Notes under the pieces: generated by a model
Seen by the model: the letters and a program-made list of their open reading frames with translations, nothing else
Databases searched by the model: none
What the model was told of the DNA's origin: nothing
DNA from: Cellvibrio fontiphilus_A
GTDB taxonomy: Bacteria > Pseudomonadota > Gammaproteobacteria > Pseudomonadales > Cellvibrionaceae
Assembly: GCF_042646205.1 (NCBI RefSeq)
Contig: NZ_JBHRTF010000003.1
Span: forward strand, 620,001 to 684,000
Reading direction: 5' to 3'
Length of the DNA stretch: 64,000 nt
Shown here: positions 62,472-64,000 of the stretch, one piece after another
How the letters are laid out: each line of letters begins with the position of its first letter
How positions within the stretch are numbered: position 1 is the first letter of the stretch
Program-made: the position numbers and the translations under genes

Positions 62472-64000
62472 TTAAGTAGCCGCAAGTTCAGCAGCTTCGT
62501 CAACATCTACAGTTACGAGGCGCGAAACACCCGGTTCATGCATAGTTACACCTAACAGCTGGTGCGCCATTTCCATCGCATTTTTATTGTGTGTGATGTA
62601 AATGAATTGCACCTGCGCTGACATTTCTTCAACCATTCGCGCATAGCGCCCAACGTTGGCATCATCAAGTGGAGCATCTACTTCATCCAGCATACAAAAT
62701 GGCGCTGGATTCAAACGGAAAATAGAAAATACCAGTGCGATTGCAGTTAATGCTTTTTCACCGCCGGAGAGTAGATGAATAGTGCTGTTTCGCTTGCCCG
62801 GTGGGCGAGCCATAATAGCAATACCTGTATCCAGTAATTCATCACCTGTCAGCTCAAGATAAGCATGACCGCCGCCGAAAACTTTAGGGAATAGCTCTTG
62901 TAGACTTTTATTGACCTGATCAAAAGTTTCTTTAAATCTGGTACGTGTTTCTCGATCAATCCTCTTGATAGCGTTTTCCAGAGTCTCGAGAGCCTCTATC
63001 AAATCTGCATTCTGCGCATCCAAATAATTTTTACGCTCAGATTCGGTTTTGTATTCATCAATTGCCGCAAGGTTGATTGGCCCTAAACGGCTAATGCGGC
63101 CAGCAATAGATTCAAGCTCTTCTTCAAGTGGTTTTACTTCCGTGCCATCAGGCATTTCAGCCAAAATAACCTCTAGATTAAGCTCTTCCTCCTCAAGCTG
63201 CTCGACAATTCCTGCACGCTGCACCTCAAACATTTGTGCCGCCAAACGCTCCTGTTCCAAATGCGCGCGTACCGCTTGCACCTCTTGTTCGGCGCGGTTG
63301 CGCGCCTGCTCAGAGTTGCGCAGTTCATGCTCCACAGTTTCCAGTGCTCTGCGCGCTTCTGTTAAGGAGGCCTCCACCGACAGGCGTTTAGACAGACAAG
63401 CTTCCAGCTCTAGTTTGTATTCTTCTACAGGATCGCGATTGTCAGCAATACTTGTGATTAATTGCTCGCGACGCTCTTGTAAACGCGCAACTTGCTCACG
63501 CAAACGCCCAATTCCCAGTCGAATGGAGTCCAGCTGGGTTTTCACTGATTGATAGCGCATGGCAATCTCATGCGCTTTATCTTTATCATGACGCGCACGC
63601 TGGCGGGCTGTATCCAAACCTGAGCGTATGTCATCGCGCTGTTGCAATAACGATTCACGCAGGTCTGTATCCTGCTCCATCATTTCAATAGCTTCGCCAA
63701 GAATCATCCGCGCCTCTGACAAATGTTCAGCTTCCTGCTCCATTTGTTCGCGAGCATCACGAATTTCATTTTCGGCACGTTCTCGACGCATATTCATTTG
63801 TTCAATGCGAACTTGTTTTGCGCTTAACTCAGCGCGCAACTCGCTATGCTTACGATTTTGCTCATCAGTCTCACGTCGCAGTGTTTCACGTTCTTGCTCA
63901 AGGCGTTTAATTAAATCGCGACCTGAATCAAGTGCCGCACTTAATGATTCCACCTGTAATTCCGTGCGACTAATTGCAGCTGATAACTCTTCAAGTTCCT
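62472..64000 (-). CDS. smc: Chromosome segregation protein SMC, C-terminal part (continues beyond the window)
   Basis: The last 508 residues or so of SMC. The visible part holds the end of the returning coiled-coil arm (to about 63150) and the C-terminal ATPase head with the signature LLSGGEKALTAIALVFSIF and Walker B FCMLDEVDAPLDDANV. The frame is open to the window edge, and the residues before the first possible start (ELEELSAAIS) are coiled coil, so the N-terminus lies outside. Stop codon at 62472, 27 bases before zipA. Confidence 0.96.
   Translation of the reverse strand, partial: ELEELSAAISRTELQVESLSAALDSGRDLIKRLEQERETLRRETDEQNRKHSELRAELSAKQVRIEQMNMRRERAENEIRDAREQMEQEAEHLSEARMILGEAIEMMEQDTDLRESLLQQRDDIRSGLDTARQRARHDKDKAHEIAMRYQSVKTQLDSIRLGIGRLREQVARLQERREQLITSIADNRDPVEEYKLELEACLSKRLSVEASLTEARRALETVEHELRNSEQARNRAEQEVQAVRAHLEQERLAAQMFEVQRAGIVEQLEEEELNLEVILAEMPDGTEVKPLEEELESIAGRISRLGPINLAAIDEYKTESERKNYLDAQNADLIEALETLENAIKRIDRETRTRFKETFDQVNKSLQELFPKVFGGGHAYLELTGDELLDTGIAIMARPPGKRNSTIHLLSGGEKALTAIALVFSIFRLNPAPFCMLDEVDAPLDDANVGRYARMVEEMSAQVQFIYITHNKNAMEMAHQLLGVTMHEPGVSRLVTVDVDEAAELAAT

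Noticed and set aside
1..64000. tRNA or rRNA genes, CRISPR arrays, prophage or insertion sequences
   Set aside because: No regular repeat-spacer pattern, transposase, phage structural gene or recognisable RNA gene was found by reading; short RNA genes could still be missed without a covariance search.

Overview
The window looks like part of the chromosome of a free-living, polysaccharide-degrading gammaproteobacterium, most likely Cellvibrio or a close relative. The main evidence is a secreted pectate lyase built as CBM2 - Ser linker - CBM35-like - Ser linker - PL10, a layout typical of Cellvibrio. Gammaproteobacterial housekeeping order (smc-zipA-ligA, hemB) and a GlyGly-CTERM sorting tail agree with this. 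The assignment is from gene content only.

Layout. 1-3.2 kb: SGNH esterase, NodB-type deacetylase and two unknown exported or membrane proteins. 3.3-5.3 kb: pectate lyase. 5.5-9.0 kb: an AT-rich accessory block of four same-strand genes of foreign character (DUF5677-like protein, AbiH-type abortive infection protein, PD-(D/E)XK-like protein, small unknown protein). These are separated by attC-like palindromes and a degenerate repeat, with no integrase in the window, so the block resembles an integron cassette remnant. 9.4-12.8 kb: a giant lipoprotein with dehydrogenase-like propeller, HEAT-like repeats and cytochrome c. 13.1-19.0 kb: a five-gene copper-resistance operon (HMA chaperone, CopA ATPase, CueR, TolC-like lipoprotein, multicopper oxidase) in which every junction overlaps. 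It has a MerR-type promoter in front and a 15-bp-stem terminator behind. 19.1-21.5 kb: HPP membrane protein, secreted cyclophilin and a small membrane protein.

21.6-25.4 kb: trkH with a shortened KdpD-like kinase and a KdpE-like regulator. 25.5-39.6 kb: a storage-polysaccharide locus with divergent arms. The minus arm holds glgC, GH57, malQ, a PilZ protein and a GH15/phosphorylase-kinase-like protein; the plus arm holds glgB, glgA and pgm. 39.7-46.5 kb: pirin, OsmC, a type IV pilin, GNAT, rimO, an MshEN-like/FnIII protein, a PatB-type aminotransferase and a periplasmic binding-like protein. 46.5-50.4 kb: ovoA (ovothiol synthesis), a DUF815 ATPase and a response regulator. 50.6-56.5 kb: an SMC-type complex of the MksFEB/JetABC kind with no JetD nuclease next to it. 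56.5-64 kb: a small membrane protein, hemB, an unknown gene, a lytic transglycosylase-like lipoprotein, ligA, zipA and the 3' part of smc.

Genes working together: copper efflux and periplasmic Cu(I) oxidation in one coupled operon; glycogen building (pgm-glgC-glgA-glgB) opposite turnover enzymes (malQ, GH57, GH15-like), with c-di-GMP (PilZ) and potassium modules downstream; and a three-protein condensin operon. No rRNA, tRNA, CRISPR, prophage or insertion sequence was recognised.
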